Source of the DNA: Azospirillum picis | GTDB lineage: Bacteria > Pseudomonadota > Alphaproteobacteria > Azospirillales > Azospirillaceae | Direction: 5' to 3' | DNA length: 64,000 bases | Assembly: GCF_017876115.1 (NCBI RefSeq) | Contig: NZ_JAGINO010000011.1 | Span: 124,001 to 188,000 of the forward strand | Shown here: one piece after another, positions 44,713 to 53,195 of the stretch | Layout: each line of letters begins with the position of its first letter | Position numbering within the stretch: position 1 is the first letter of the stretch | The notes under the pieces: generated by a model | Databases searched by the model: none | Seen by the model: the letters and a program-made list of their open reading frames with translations, nothing else | What the model was told of the DNA's origin: nothing | Position numbers and translations under genes: made by a program

Positions 44713-44746
44713 GGAACAATCCGCCGGCTATGCACAGGATTGTTCC
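44713..44746. promoter_or_regulatory. Inverted repeat upstream of pirin
   Basis: GGAACAATCC (44713-44722) and GGATTGTTCC (44737-44746) are perfect 10-bp arms separated by 14 bases. It lies about 68 bases upstream of the pirin start and 20 bases past the end of the sugar permease gene. It could be a regulator site for pirin or a weak terminator; no T-run follows on either strand. Confidence 0.5.
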
Positions 44747-44765
44747 TCGACAGGAGACAATAGCC

Positions 44766-45590
44766 TTACTTGATCCCGGCCCTCATGAAGCTCTGGACGA
44801 ACTGGCGCTGGAACAGCAGGAAGGCGATCAGCAGCGGGGCGGCGGTCATCAGCGTCGCCGCGGTGATCACCGACCAGTCGACCCCCTGGTCGGTGGAGGA
44901 GAAGACGGCCAGCCCGACGGTGAGCGGCCGGGTTGTGACCGAGTTGGTGACGATCAGCGGCCACAGGAAGTTGTTCCAGTGGTAGCTGATCGAGACCAGG
45001 CCATAGGCGACGTAGACCGGCCGGGCGAGCGGCACATAGACGCGCCAGAGGATGCCCAGCGTTCCCGCCCCTTCGACCCGCGCGGCGTCGTCGAGTTCGC
45101 GCGGCACCGTCTTGAAGGTCTGGCGCAGCAGGAAGATGCCGAAGGCCGACGCCATGTAGGGCAGGGCCATGGCGGCGACGCTGTCGATCAGGCCGAACGC
45201 GTGCATGGTCCGGTAATTCTCCACCACCAGCGCGTCGGGCATGATCATCAGTTGCACCAGGACCAGCAGGAAGGCGACGTTGCGGCCCCGGAACTCAAAG
45301 CGGGCGAAGGCATAGGCCGCCAGCGTGCACAGGACGAGCTGCCCGGCGAGGATCGAGGTCACCAGCAGGAAGCTGTTCAGCAGGTAGCGCGGGAAGGGGG
45401 CGGCCGCCCAGGCCTGGACGAAATTCTCCAGCGTCAGCGGTGCCGCCAGGTCGAAGCGGACGGCGAAGGCCGCCGGATGGAAGGCCGTCCACACCGCGAA
45501 CAGCAGCGGCAGCACCCACAGCAGGCCGAGCAGCCACGCGCCGGTATTTTCCAGCAGGGCGACAAGCCGGTCGGGGAAGGAGCCGTTCAT
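44766..45590 (-). CDS. Sugar ABC transporter permease, MalG/UgpE type
   Basis: A 274-residue CUT1-family permease with about six helices. The EAA loop is ELDDAARVEGAGTLGILWRV, and the C-terminal GLAVFSSTDQGVDWSVITAA followed by FQRQFVQSFMRAGIK is typical of UgpE/MalG proteins. The start at 45590 overlaps the partner permease stop (ATGA). Substrate unknown, probably an oligosaccharide or glycerol-phosphate-like compound. Confidence 0.93.
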   Translation of the reverse strand: MNGSFPDRLVALLENTGAWLLGLLWVLPLLFAVWTAFHPAAFAVRFDLAAPLTLENFVQAWAAAPFPRYLLNSFLLVTSILAGQLVLCTLAAYAFARFEFRGRNVAFLLVLVQLMIMPDALVVENYRTMHAFGLIDSVAAMALPYMASAFGIFLLRQTFKTVPRELDDAARVEGAGTLGILWRVYVPLARPVYVAYGLVSISYHWNNFLWPLIVTNSVTTRPLTVGLAVFSSTDQGVDWSVITAATLMTAAPLLIAFLLFQRQFVQSFMRAGIK

Positions 45591-46480
45591 CGGTAATGCA
45601 CCTTGCGGTCGAGATAGACGAACTGCCCGATGGCCAGCACCACCAGGATGACCACCAGCACGGTGGTCAGCGCCGCCGCGTAGCCGGTGTCCCAATAGCG
45701 GAAACCGACCTCGTAGATGTGGTAGAGCAGCAGGGCGGTGGCGTTGTCCGGGCCGCCGCGCGTCATCACCACCACGAGGTCGACGGTGCGGAAGGCGTTG
45801 ATCACCGCATTGACCAGCACGAACAGGGTGGTCGGCATCAGCAGGGGGAGGGTGACGCGGCGGAAGATGCACCAGCGCCCGGCCCCTTCGAGCATCGCCG
45901 CCTCACGCAGCGACGGCGGCATCGCCTGCAGGGCCGCGAGGTAGAAGATCATGAAGAAGCCGGCCTCCTTCCACACCGTCACCACCATCAGGGCGGGCAG
46001 CGCGGTGGCGGGGCTGCCGAGCCAGTTGGTGTCCGGCAGCCCGAACAGGCCGAGGACCTGATCGATCAGGCCGTAGCCGGGCGTGTAGAAGAACAGCCAG
46101 ATGTTGGCCACCGCAATCATCGGCAGCATGGTCGGCGTGAAATAGGCCATGCGCAGCGCCGTGCGTCCACGGATCCTGCCGTTCACCCACAGGGCCATCA
46201 GCAGGGCGATGGCGACCGACAGCGGCACGGTGCCGAGCGCGAAGAGAACGTTGTTCCACAGGCTCTGCCAGAACACCGGGTCGTCGACCATGGCGGCATA
46301 CTGGTCGAGCCCGACGAAGCGGGCCGGCCGGGCTCCCTTGGGCGTCGAATGCAGGGAACTCCACAGCGCCGCCACCGCCGGGAAATAGGTGAAGGCGGCG
46401 AGCAGCGCCACTGCCGGAAGCAGCAGCAACCAGCCATGGACATGGGGAGCGAGCTGGGAACCGAGGCGGCGATCAGGCAT
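45587..46480 (-). CDS. Sugar ABC transporter permease, MalF/UgpA type
   Basis: A 297-residue CUT1 permease. The conserved FVGLDQYAAMVDDPVFWQSL and the EAA loop SLREAAMLEGAGRWCIFRRV are visible. The ATG at 46480 was chosen because it opens directly on a typical MalF/UgpA N-terminus; upstream codons run into a REP-like repeat. Confidence 0.93.
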   Translation of the reverse strand: MPDRRLGSQLAPHVHGWLLLLPAVALLAAFTYFPAVAALWSSLHSTPKGARPARFVGLDQYAAMVDDPVFWQSLWNNVLFALGTVPLSVAIALLMALWVNGRIRGRTALRMAYFTPTMLPMIAVANIWLFFYTPGYGLIDQVLGLFGLPDTNWLGSPATALPALMVVTVWKEAGFFMIFYLAALQAMPPSLREAAMLEGAGRWCIFRRVTLPLLMPTTLFVLVNAVINAFRTVDLVVVMTRGGPDNATALLLYHIYEVGFRYWDTGYAAALTTVLVVILVVLAIGQFVYLDRKVHYR

Positions 46481-46526
46481 GGGGCTTCGGGGGTGTGGGA
46501 GAGGGGAGGGGTGCGGGCGGGGCCTT

Positions 46527-46632
46527 GCCCCCACCCCGGCCCTCCCCCGCTGGGCGGGGGAGGGAGCAGGTGCCTGTCGGAACAAGCGGCGGCAGTCCCT
46601 CCCCCGCCCAGCGGGGGAGGTCAGGAGGGGGT
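46527..46632. repeat. REP-like paired GC-rich palindromes
   Basis: Hairpins CCCTCCCCCGC-TGG-GCGGGGGAGGG (46540-46564) and CCCTCCCCCGC-CCA-GCGGGGGAGG (46597-46620) face each other in the gap between the binding-protein and permease genes. It shares AAGCGGCGGCAGTCCC (46584-46599) with the repeat at 471-598. Placement between the binding protein and the permeases is where stabilising REP elements often sit. Confidence 0.7.
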
Positions 46633-46689
46633 AAAACCAGCGCCCCAGCCCCCCCGCGGAACGAGCCGCCGGAGGCGCCATTCCGCCGG

Positions 46690-47976
46690 TTACCGGTAGG
46701 CCTTCAGGATGCGGTCGGCCTCCTTCTGGGCGTCCTCCATCGCCTGCTTGGCCGGCTTGCCGCCGGTCAGCGCCGCCTGCAGGCCGTCGTTCAGCGCCTT
46801 GGTGACGCGCTGGTTCTCATGGGTGGACAACTCGGCGGTGGCCTGTGGAAGCTGGTCGCGGGCAACGGCGGCGGCGGGGAAGTCGGCGACGTAGGCCTTC
46901 ATCGCCGACGTCTCCCAGGCATCGGGACGGACGGCGACATAACCGGTGTCGATGCCCCACTGGGCGGCGCGCTCCGGCGTGGTCATCCACTTGACGAAGC
47001 GGAAGGCGGCGTCCTGCTGTTCCGGCGAGGCCGACTTGAAGACGTAGAAGTTACCGCCGCCGGTCGGGCTGCCGCCGCGCTTCTTCTCCGGCAGCATGGC
47101 GACGCCGAAGGGGAAGGCGGCGTTCTTGCGGACGTTGGTCAGGTTGCCGGTGGTGGTCCACATCATCGCCACCTTGCGCTCGAAGAAGTCCTTCGGCGTG
47201 GTGCCCCACTCGACGATTCCCGGCGGATGGACCTTCTGCTTGCTGGCGAGGTCGATCCAGTACTGCAGCGCCTCGACCACCTCGGGCTTGTCGTAATAGG
47301 TCTCGGTGCCGGCCTCGTTCATCAGCTTGGCGCCGTTCTCGGTGGTCAGCGCCTGGAACAGCCAGTAGGGGAAGCCGGAGGACGGGATCTGCACGCCCCA
47401 CTGGGTGACGTTGCCGCCGGCGTCGCGCTTGGTCAGCTTGGCCGCCATCTGCGCCATCTCGTCCCAACTCCTGGGCGGCTTCTCCGGATCGAGGCTGGCC
47501 TCCTTGAAGGCATCCTTGTTCCAGTACATGACGATGGTCGACCGCTGGAAGGGAATGCCCCAGGTCTTGCCGCCGGTCTGGCTGTTCTCCATGAAGGCGG
47601 GATAGAAGGCCGACAGGAAGGCCTTGTCCTCCGGCGTCTTCGCCATCCCGTCGAAGGGAACGATGGCGTCCTCGTCGATCAGCGTGAACATGTCGGTCGA
47701 CAGGATCACCGCCACCTGCGGGGCGTTGCCGCCCTTCATCGCCGTCAGCACCTTGGTGATGGTGTCCTGGTAGCTGCCGGAATAGACCGGCTCGATGTCG
47801 ACGTCCGGGTTCTCCTTCTCGAACCCGGCGACATAGTCGTCGATGAGCTTGGTGATCGGACCGCCGACGGCGACCGGATAATAGAAGCTGATCTTGGTCG
47901 CCGCCGCAGCCGGCAGCGCCGTCAGCGCCATCGCGGCGGCGAACAGGGTCGTCCGCAATCCTCGCCGAACCGTCAT
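46690..47976 (-). CDS. Sugar ABC transporter substrate-binding protein (UgpB-like)
   Basis: A 428-residue extracellular solute-binding protein family 1 member. The signal peptide TLFAAAMALTALPAAAATKI is followed by FYYPVAVGGPITKLIDDYVA and the GIPFQRSTIVMYWNKDAFKE hinge motif shared with UgpB and MalE-like proteins. It would capture the substrate for the permeases encoded downstream. A GGAGCGA site precedes the start. Confidence 0.92.
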   Translation of the reverse strand: MTVRRGLRTTLFAAAMALTALPAAAATKISFYYPVAVGGPITKLIDDYVAGFEKENPDVDIEPVYSGSYQDTITKVLTAMKGGNAPQVAVILSTDMFTLIDEDAIVPFDGMAKTPEDKAFLSAFYPAFMENSQTGGKTWGIPFQRSTIVMYWNKDAFKEASLDPEKPPRSWDEMAQMAAKLTKRDAGGNVTQWGVQIPSSGFPYWLFQALTTENGAKLMNEAGTETYYDKPEVVEALQYWIDLASKQKVHPPGIVEWGTTPKDFFERKVAMMWTTTGNLTNVRKNAAFPFGVAMLPEKKRGGSPTGGGNFYVFKSASPEQQDAAFRFVKWMTTPERAAQWGIDTGYVAVRPDAWETSAMKAYVADFPAAAVARDQLPQATAELSTHENQRVTKALNDGLQAALTGGKPAKQAMEDAQKEADRILKAYR

Positions 47977-48027
47977 TGCTCGCTCCTGTGTTTGGTTTTT
48001 CGTCTGGTGTGGTCTGGTCGCGGAGTG

Positions 48028-49107
48028 TCAGGACGCCGCCGCCGGATGCCGGTATCGGCCGTCCAGCACATCGTCCGGCAGACGGTGACCCGCGGTCGCG
48101 TCGAAGGCGTGGAGATCCTCGGGAGCCCAGCCGAGGCGGACCGGCGTGCCGACCGGCAGCCCGGCGCGGCCCGGAAGCCGCACCGCCATCGCCTGCTCTT
48201 CGCGCTCGCCGAAGCGGCAGAGCACGACCGTGTCGGCGCCGTGATAATCGGTGTCGGCCACGCGGGCTTCGAGGCCCGGCCCCACGTCTGGTCTCGGCCC
48301 CGGTTCCGATGTTGTCAGTTGCACCGCCTCGGGCCGCAGGCCGAGCACGATGTCCGGCACCTCCGGCAGGCGGAACAGGTTCATCGGCGGGGTCCCGACG
48401 AAGCGGGCGACGAAGCTGGAGGCCGGGCGGGCATAAAGGGTTTCCGGCGGCCCGGCCTGCTCGATGCGGCCGGCGTTCATCAGCACGACCTGGTCGGCCA
48501 TGCTCATGGCCTCGGTCTGGTCGTGGGTGACATAGACCGTGGTGATGCCCAGCCGCTGCTGCAGCGACCGGATCTCCCGCCGCATCTCGTGGCGGAGCTG
48601 CGCGTCGAGGTTGGACAAGGGTTCGTCCATCAGGCAGACCGGCGCCTTGGCGACGATGGCGCGGCCGAGCGCCACGCGCTGCTGCTGTCCGCCGGAGAGC
48701 TGCGACGGCCGGCGGTCGAGCAGCCTGCCCAGCCCCAGCAGATCGGCGGCCCAGGCCAGCCGTTCCTGCCGCTCCGCCGAGGGCACCTTGCGCACCTTAA
48801 GCCCGAACAGGATGTTCTCGGCCACCGACAGGTGCGGGAACAGGGCGTAGGACTGGAACACCATGGCGATGTGCCGGCGGGCCGGCGGCAGGTCGGTGAC
48901 ATCCTCGCCGCCGATGTGGATGCGCCCGTCACTCAAGGTGTCAAGCCCGGCGATCAGCCGCAGGGTCGTCGACTTCCCGCAGCCCGACGGTCCCAGCAGC
49001 ACCAGCATCTGCCCGGCGTCGGCGGTCAGGCTGACGGAATCGACCGCTGGCGAGGCGCCCCATCGCTTGGTGACGCGGTCGAGCTCGATGCTGTGGGTAC
49101 GGGACAT
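48028..49107 (-). CDS. Sugar ABC transporter ATP-binding protein (UgpC/MalK type)
   Basis: A 359-residue ATPase. Walker A GPSGCGKST, Q-loop MVFQSYALFPHLSVAEN, signature LSGGQQQRVALGRAIV, Walker B VCLMDEPLSNLDAQLR and switch YVTHDQTEAMSMAD are complete. The C-terminal regulatory domain has the MalK-type LGLRPEAVQL motif. The ATG at 49107 opens MSRTHSIELDRVTKRWG; upstream in-frame codons run through a 15-bp tandem repeat and are unlikely to be coding. It is the first intact gene of the sugar operon. Confidence 0.94.
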   Translation of the reverse strand: MSRTHSIELDRVTKRWGASPAVDSVSLTADAGQMLVLLGPSGCGKSTTLRLIAGLDTLSDGRIHIGGEDVTDLPPARRHIAMVFQSYALFPHLSVAENILFGLKVRKVPSAERQERLAWAADLLGLGRLLDRRPSQLSGGQQQRVALGRAIVAKAPVCLMDEPLSNLDAQLRHEMRREIRSLQQRLGITTVYVTHDQTEAMSMADQVVLMNAGRIEQAGPPETLYARPASSFVARFVGTPPMNLFRLPEVPDIVLGLRPEAVQLTTSEPGPRPDVGPGLEARVADTDYHGADTVVLCRFGEREEQAMAVRLPGRAGLPVGTPVRLGWAPEDLHAFDATAGHRLPDDVLDGRYRHPAAAS

Positions 49108-49160
49108 GGGACGTGCGGACCGGTCGGAGGTGTGGCGGAAGACGCGGGTGGACGGCGGGT

Positions 49161-49204
49161 CGAAGGCGTGCAGATCGAGGGCGTGCAGATCGAAGGCGTG
49201 CAGA
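49161..49204. repeat. Three tandem copies of a 15-bp unit
   Basis: CGAAGGCGTGCAGAT is repeated three times in tandem with one base change in the middle copy, in the short gap between the ATPase gene and the metallo-beta-lactamase remnant. It may reflect slippage in non-coding DNA left after the neighbouring deletion. Confidence 0.75.
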
Positions 49205-49253
49205 CTGCCGCAGGCTCCTGACAGATCGGTGACGGCATCGTTGTCGTTTTGTG

Positions 49254-49598
49254 TCAGCGGCTCGCACCCTCGGCATGCGCGGCCGGCTGCAGGCTGATCC
49301 GTTCGCTGGGCTCGGCGAGCGCGATGCGCAGCTCCGCGGCGCAGGCGGCGGCCAACCGTTCCCGCTCGCCCTGCCACATATGGTAGAGGCGCCTCGCCCG
49401 GATGTCCAACCGTTCGGGGAAGTCGGCGAGTTGGCTGTAGGCGGCGTGGAACGGTTGGGAAGGCTCCGGCTCCACCGTCAGGCATTCGTGGAAGAGCAGC
49501 TCGGCGCCCTCGAACAGCGCCTGCGAGTCCCCGGTGGCGCGACCATCGCCGGAACAGGCGAAAGCCCTGCCGCCGGCGTCCAGCCGCAGCGCCTCGCG
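49254..49598 (-). pseudogene. Metallo-beta-lactamase-fold hydrolase, 3' remnant
   Basis: The frame encodes LRLDAGGRAFACSGDGRATG, then ALFEGAELLFHECLTVEPEP and a helical tail ending EGASR. The Y/A-F-x-x-S-G-D and L-L-x-H-E motifs are the C-terminal metal and fold motifs of RNase Z/phosphodiesterase-like metallo-beta-lactamase proteins. The N-terminal half, including the H-x-H-x-D-H motif, is missing. The frame continues without shift, across a TAG at 49599-49601, into the LacI remnant upstream, so a deletion has fused the two. It has no plausible start of its own apart from a GTG at 49475. Confidence 0.7.
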
Positions 49599-50140
49599 CT
49601 AGCCGCTGTCATAGCTGTAGTCGCCCTGGGCGGTGGCGGCCAGTGCGACGCCCTCGCCGGTCAGCGCCTCGCGGAAGGCGGTGCTGCGTTCCTGCTCGAA
49701 GAAAGCGGTCGGGCGCCCAGCGCCATCAGGCTGCGGATCGCCGCCGGCGACACGCTTCCCGCCGTGACCACCACGGCGTCGACCTGATAGTCGAGCGCCG
49801 CCACCGCCGGCCCCTCCAGCGCGGTCTTCGGATCGCCGCGGACCAGCAGGGGCTGCTTGCCGAGCGCCGCGAGGCCGCGGGTCAGCGTCTCGAACAGGTA
49901 AGGCTGGAACGGCCCGTCCAGGTCGCCCATCACCACGCCGACCAGGTTGGTCCGCCGCGTCGTCAGGCTGCGGGCGATGGCATTCGGCCGGTAGGACAGC
50001 CGCTGCGCCGCGTCGAGGACGCGGGCGCGCATCTCCGGCGAGACGCTGGCGCCGTCGGTGAAGCAGCGCGAGACCGCCGACTGCGACACGCCGGCCAGCC
50101 GGGCCACGTCGACTGCGGTCGCCCGCCTGCGGTCCTTCAT
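49599..50140 (-). pseudogene. LacI family regulator, broken
   Basis: The N-terminus is a good LacI helix-turn-helix: MKDRRRATAVDVARLAGVSQ, then SAVSRCFTDGASVSPEMRAR and YRPNAIARSLTTRRTNLVGV. The effector domain runs to AAIRSLMALGAR near 49720. There the frame shifts and about 50-60 residues of the normal core are missing. Similarity resumes in another frame with ERSTAFREALTGEGVALAAT and GDYSYDSG, and ends at TAG. After the TAG the same frame reads REALRL, as LacI would, and then becomes metallo-beta-lactamase sequence. The regulator of the downstream sugar operon is therefore almost certainly non-functional. Confidence 0.8.
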
Positions 50141-50238
50141 CCGTGATCCCCCGACAACCGGCCGGCCACCGCACCGGCGGTGCCAGACCGGTTGCTTTTT
50201 ACGGAGTCGGTGGCGAGGACGCCATCGCCCAGTGCGGC

Positions 50239-51717
50239 TCACCGTGCCAACGGCACCCGGACCGCGAACACTGTGCCACGCCCCTCCGTCGACCGCACCG
50301 TCACCGGATGGCCCAGCAGCCGGGCCAGCCGTTCGACGATGGCGAGGCCGAGGCCGATGCCTTCGCTGCGGTCGCGGTCGGCACGGTCGAGCTGGACGAA
50401 CTCCTCGAAGATGCGGCGGCGATCCGCCTCGGGAATGCCCCGTCCGGTATCGTACACCTCGATCGACACGCTGTCGCCGCGCGTGCGGCAGCCGACCAGC
50501 ACGCCGCCGGTGTCGGTGTAGCGGATCGCATTGGCGATCAGGTTGCGGATGATGCGCTCCAGCATGGCCGGATCGCTGCGCACCACGACGCCGGTGGGAA
50601 CGGTGCGCAGCCGCAGGCCCTTGGCTTCGGCGAGCCCGGCGAACTCGGCCTCCAACTGGTCGAGCAGAGGCGAAAGAGGGACGTCCGCCGGCTTGGGCGT
50701 GACCACTCCCGACTCCAGCTTGGAGATGTCCAGGATCGCGTTCAACAGGTCGCGCATCGACCGCTGCGCCGCCTTGAGATCGGTCAGCAGGGCTGCCGCC
50801 TTGCCGTTCTGCGGCTGGCGCTCCAGCATGCCCGTGAACATGCCGATGGCCTGGAGGGGCTGCTGCAGGTCGTGGCTGGCATGGGCGAGGAAACGGGATT
50901 TGGCGAGGTGCGCCTGCTCGGCCGCGGTCTTGGCGGCGTGGAGTTCGGCGGTGCGGTCGCGCACCTGCTGTTCCAGGGTGGCGTTGGCCTGCTCGATCGT
51001 CTCGGCCATCCGCAGGATTTCGGTGAACTGGCGGCGCACCTGACGGGTCATCGGCCGGAAGATCACCAGCGCTTCGATCCCCAGCATCAGCAGGGTCGCC
51101 ATCAGCGCCGCAAGCCCCAGCCGGTGCAGCATGTGGAAGCCGGCTTCGCCCTCTTCCTGGTAGAGGGCGACCATCTGCTCGAGCCGGTCGAGCAGGGGGC
51201 CGAGGGCCTGGGCCGCGACGCGGTCGGCGTCGGCCGGATCGGGGGAGCGGCCCGCCGCCGCCGCGGCGATCACCCGCCGCAAGGCGGCGACATGCGCGTT
51301 CACCACCGGATCGAGCGGGTCGGGGCCGCTGAAGAACAGCCCTTGCGGCGGCGGCCCCAGCGGCGGGCCATCCGTCCCGCTCCGGCCGCGCAGCAGATGG
51401 TGTGCATGCTCGAAGGCGTCGGTCGCCTCGGCCAACTGGCGGGACAGGTCGACGCGTGCCTCCGGATCCGCCGCATGCTTGATCTGCTCGACCAACAATG
51501 CCGTCCGCTGCGACAGCATGCGCTGCCGGCCCGAGACGTTGACGACTTCCAGCATGCGTTCATGCTGGCCGATCACCCGCTCCGTCATCACGAAGCCGGC
51601 CAGCGTTCCGAGCGCGATCAGGATCAGGGCCAGCGCATAGCGCGCCGTCATCCATCGGGTGTTGGTGGTTGCCGGGATCATCCGCCTCTTCGTCCCCATG
51701 GCCGATCCGGCCATCAT
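50239..51717 (-). CDS. Sensor histidine kinase with PilJ-type sensor domain
   Basis: A 492-residue membrane kinase. Two helices (about 25-45 and 200-220) bracket a periplasmic domain that starts VVNVSGRQRMLSQRTALLVE, the PilJ/NarX-like four-helix signature. A coiled coil leads to the HisKA domain with His282 in LAHASHDLQQPLQAI, then the N box RNLIANAIRYTD, G1 DTGRGIP and G2 GIGLGLAIVERLARLLG. It should autophosphorylate and pass phosphate to an unlinked response regulator. No regulator gene is adjacent. Start choice among the first Met codons is uncertain. Confidence 0.9.
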   Translation of the reverse strand: MMAGSAMGTKRRMIPATTNTRWMTARYALALILIALGTLAGFVMTERVIGQHERMLEVVNVSGRQRMLSQRTALLVEQIKHAADPEARVDLSRQLAEATDAFEHAHHLLRGRSGTDGPPLGPPPQGLFFSGPDPLDPVVNAHVAALRRVIAAAAAGRSPDPADADRVAAQALGPLLDRLEQMVALYQEEGEAGFHMLHRLGLAALMATLLMLGIEALVIFRPMTRQVRRQFTEILRMAETIEQANATLEQQVRDRTAELHAAKTAAEQAHLAKSRFLAHASHDLQQPLQAIGMFTGMLERQPQNGKAAALLTDLKAAQRSMRDLLNAILDISKLESGVVTPKPADVPLSPLLDQLEAEFAGLAEAKGLRLRTVPTGVVVRSDPAMLERIIRNLIANAIRYTDTGGVLVGCRTRGDSVSIEVYDTGRGIPEADRRRIFEEFVQLDRADRDRSEGIGLGLAIVERLARLLGHPVTVRSTEGRGTVFAVRVPLAR

Positions 51718-51765
51718 GGGACGGCATCCGGTGTCGCGGCAACGCCCGAGGTTGGGCGCGCGGCG

Positions 51766-52467
51766 TTATGGAGCGTCGGCGAAGCCGCAGGCATCCAGCG
51801 CCGCCCGCATGTGCGCCGGCACCGGTGCCACCGCGCCCACCGGATCGCGCTTTGGATAGAGCGGCAGCGAGATGGCGCGGGAATGCAGATGCAGCGGCTT
51901 GCCGTCCGGCCCGCCATATTGCGGGTCGCCGACCAGCGGGCAGCCGATGGAGGCGCAGTGGACACGGATCTGGTGGGTGCGGCCGGTGTGCGGCGTCAGC
52001 TCCAGCCAGGTCAGCCCGTCCGCCTGGCCGCGCACCACATAGTCGGTCACCGCCGCCTGACCGTCGGGCGAGCCGACGATGCGCCAGCCGCCGGTCTTGT
52101 TGGAAACCTTGGCCAGCGGTAGCTCGATCCGCCCGCTTTCCTGCGGCGGCGCGCCGGCGACCACCGCCCAGTAGGTCTTGTCGACCTTGCCGTTCTGGAA
52201 CAGGATGCCGATCTTGCGCAGCGCCTTGGCGTGCCGGCCGAGGATCAGGCAGCCCGACGTGTCGCGGTCCAGCCGGTGGGCGAGCGCCGGCGGCTTGGGA
52301 AAACCGAAGCGCAGCGCATCGAAATGGCGCTCCAGGTTCGGCCCGCCGGCAGGTCCGGCATGCACCGGCAGCCCCGCCGGCTTGTCGAGGATCAGCATCA
52401 GCCCGTCGCGGTACAGGATGCGGTCTTGGATTTGGGCAGGTGTCACGGGCAACTCATCCCCAGGCAC
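51766..52467 (-). CDS. RluA family RNA pseudouridine synthase
   Basis: A 233-residue pseudouridine synthase. The catalytic motif AHRLDRDTSGCLIL holds Asp67. LDKPAGLPVHAGP is the N-terminal family motif and GRTHQIRVHCASIGCPLVGD the C-terminal one. There is no S4 domain, so it is closest to the RluA/TruC-like short proteins that modify rRNA or tRNA. The GTG start at 52467 overlaps the ccdB stop by 14 bases; a GTG at 52446 is the alternative. Confidence 0.9.
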   Translation of the reverse strand: MPGDELPVTPAQIQDRILYRDGLMLILDKPAGLPVHAGPAGGPNLERHFDALRFGFPKPPALAHRLDRDTSGCLILGRHAKALRKIGILFQNGKVDKTYWAVVAGAPPQESGRIELPLAKVSNKTGGWRIVGSPDGQAAVTDYVVRGQADGLTWLELTPHTGRTHQIRVHCASIGCPLVGDPQYGGPDGKPLHLHSRAISLPLYPKRDPVGAVAPVPAHMRAALDACGFADAP

Positions 52468-52771
52468 GGGAAATCAGGAGTTCGATGGCGGCGATGATGC
52501 GGTCGCTGTCGTCGGCGAGGCAGCAGACCTTTTCGCCGAGATGCTCGGCCGGAACGGACGCCAGTTGGAGCGGGTTCAGGATGACGGTACGGCCTTCGAT
52601 GGAGAAGTGCGGAGTCAGGGAAGGCTCGGTGGCCCGCAGCGTGTCGGCTGGCAGCAGCGGCACGATGACCCTTCGGCTCGACGCGTCGAAACGCTGAGAC
52701 TGTACGATCACCAGATAAGAAATGCCGGAGCGTGCAGCGGTCCGGTTCCGGTGAACATCGAGCTGGGCCAT
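52454..52771 (-). CDS. ccdB: CcdB family toxin
   Basis: A 105-residue protein with the CcdB fold signature. It has the N-terminal LDVHRNR, the YLVIVQSQRFDASSRRVIVP strand pair with VPLLPADTL, LTPHFSIEGRTVILNPLQLA, and the C-terminal AIELLISRAWG, whose Trp-Gly end corresponds to the DNA gyrase-contacting tail of F-plasmid CcdB (Trp-Gly-Ile). It would poison DNA gyrase when not bound by CcdA. The start overlaps the antitoxin stop (TGATG), the classic type II arrangement. Confidence 0.9.
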   Translation of the reverse strand: MAQLDVHRNRTAARSGISYLVIVQSQRFDASSRRVIVPLLPADTLRATEPSLTPHFSIEGRTVILNPLQLASVPAEHLGEKVCCLADDSDRIIAAIELLISRAWG

Positions 52772-53010
52772 CAGAGGTGGTCGAGGTGATCGTCGGCAAA
52801 GGATCCATGTTTGGCGTCGAATTCGTTCAACGCCTCGATCGTCGCGTCCAACCGGCGCTCCCGGTCGGCCCTCGCGATCTCGCCGGCCAGCAGCCTTTCC
52901 ACCCGTTCGGACAGATCGCCGGTCAGCGCCTCGGCACGGCGCAGCAGATCCTCGTCGATCGTCAAGGTGACTTCGCGCTTTGCCGGCTGGCGGTCATAGA
53001 CGCCGTCCAT
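52771..53010 (-). CDS. ccdA: CcdA family antitoxin
   Basis: A 79-residue protein. The N-terminal part REVTLTIDEDLLRRAEALTG is a ribbon-helix-helix DNA-binding segment. The C-terminal part (RRLDATIEALNEFDAKHGSF) is the flexible toxin-neutralising tail of CcdA. It should neutralise CcdB and autorepress the pair. GGAGGG lies just before the ATG at 53010. The toxin gene follows with a one-base overlap. Confidence 0.88.
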   Translation of the reverse strand: MDGVYDRQPAKREVTLTIDEDLLRRAEALTGDLSERVERLLAGEIARADRERRLDATIEALNEFDAKHGSFADDHLDHL

Positions 53011-53195
53011 GGCGACCCTCCTGTATCCGGCGCCATGATAGGCGTGATCGCCGACGCCCGGCAAGCCGCCCCTCAAGCCCGCGGCCGGCCCCCAGCGACG
53101 GTCCTCTTGCGACGTCGTCCCGTCAGGCAAGGCGCGCGGCACCCGCCGGCACCGCGCCCCCTTTTCCCTCGCCGGTCTCCGTCGGACCGCCGCGA

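Noticed and set aside
46495..49221. A 908-codon plus-strand frame opposite the sugar ABC genes
   Set aside because: Antisense to intact ATPase and binding-protein genes with complete motifs; composition is that of a shadow frame.
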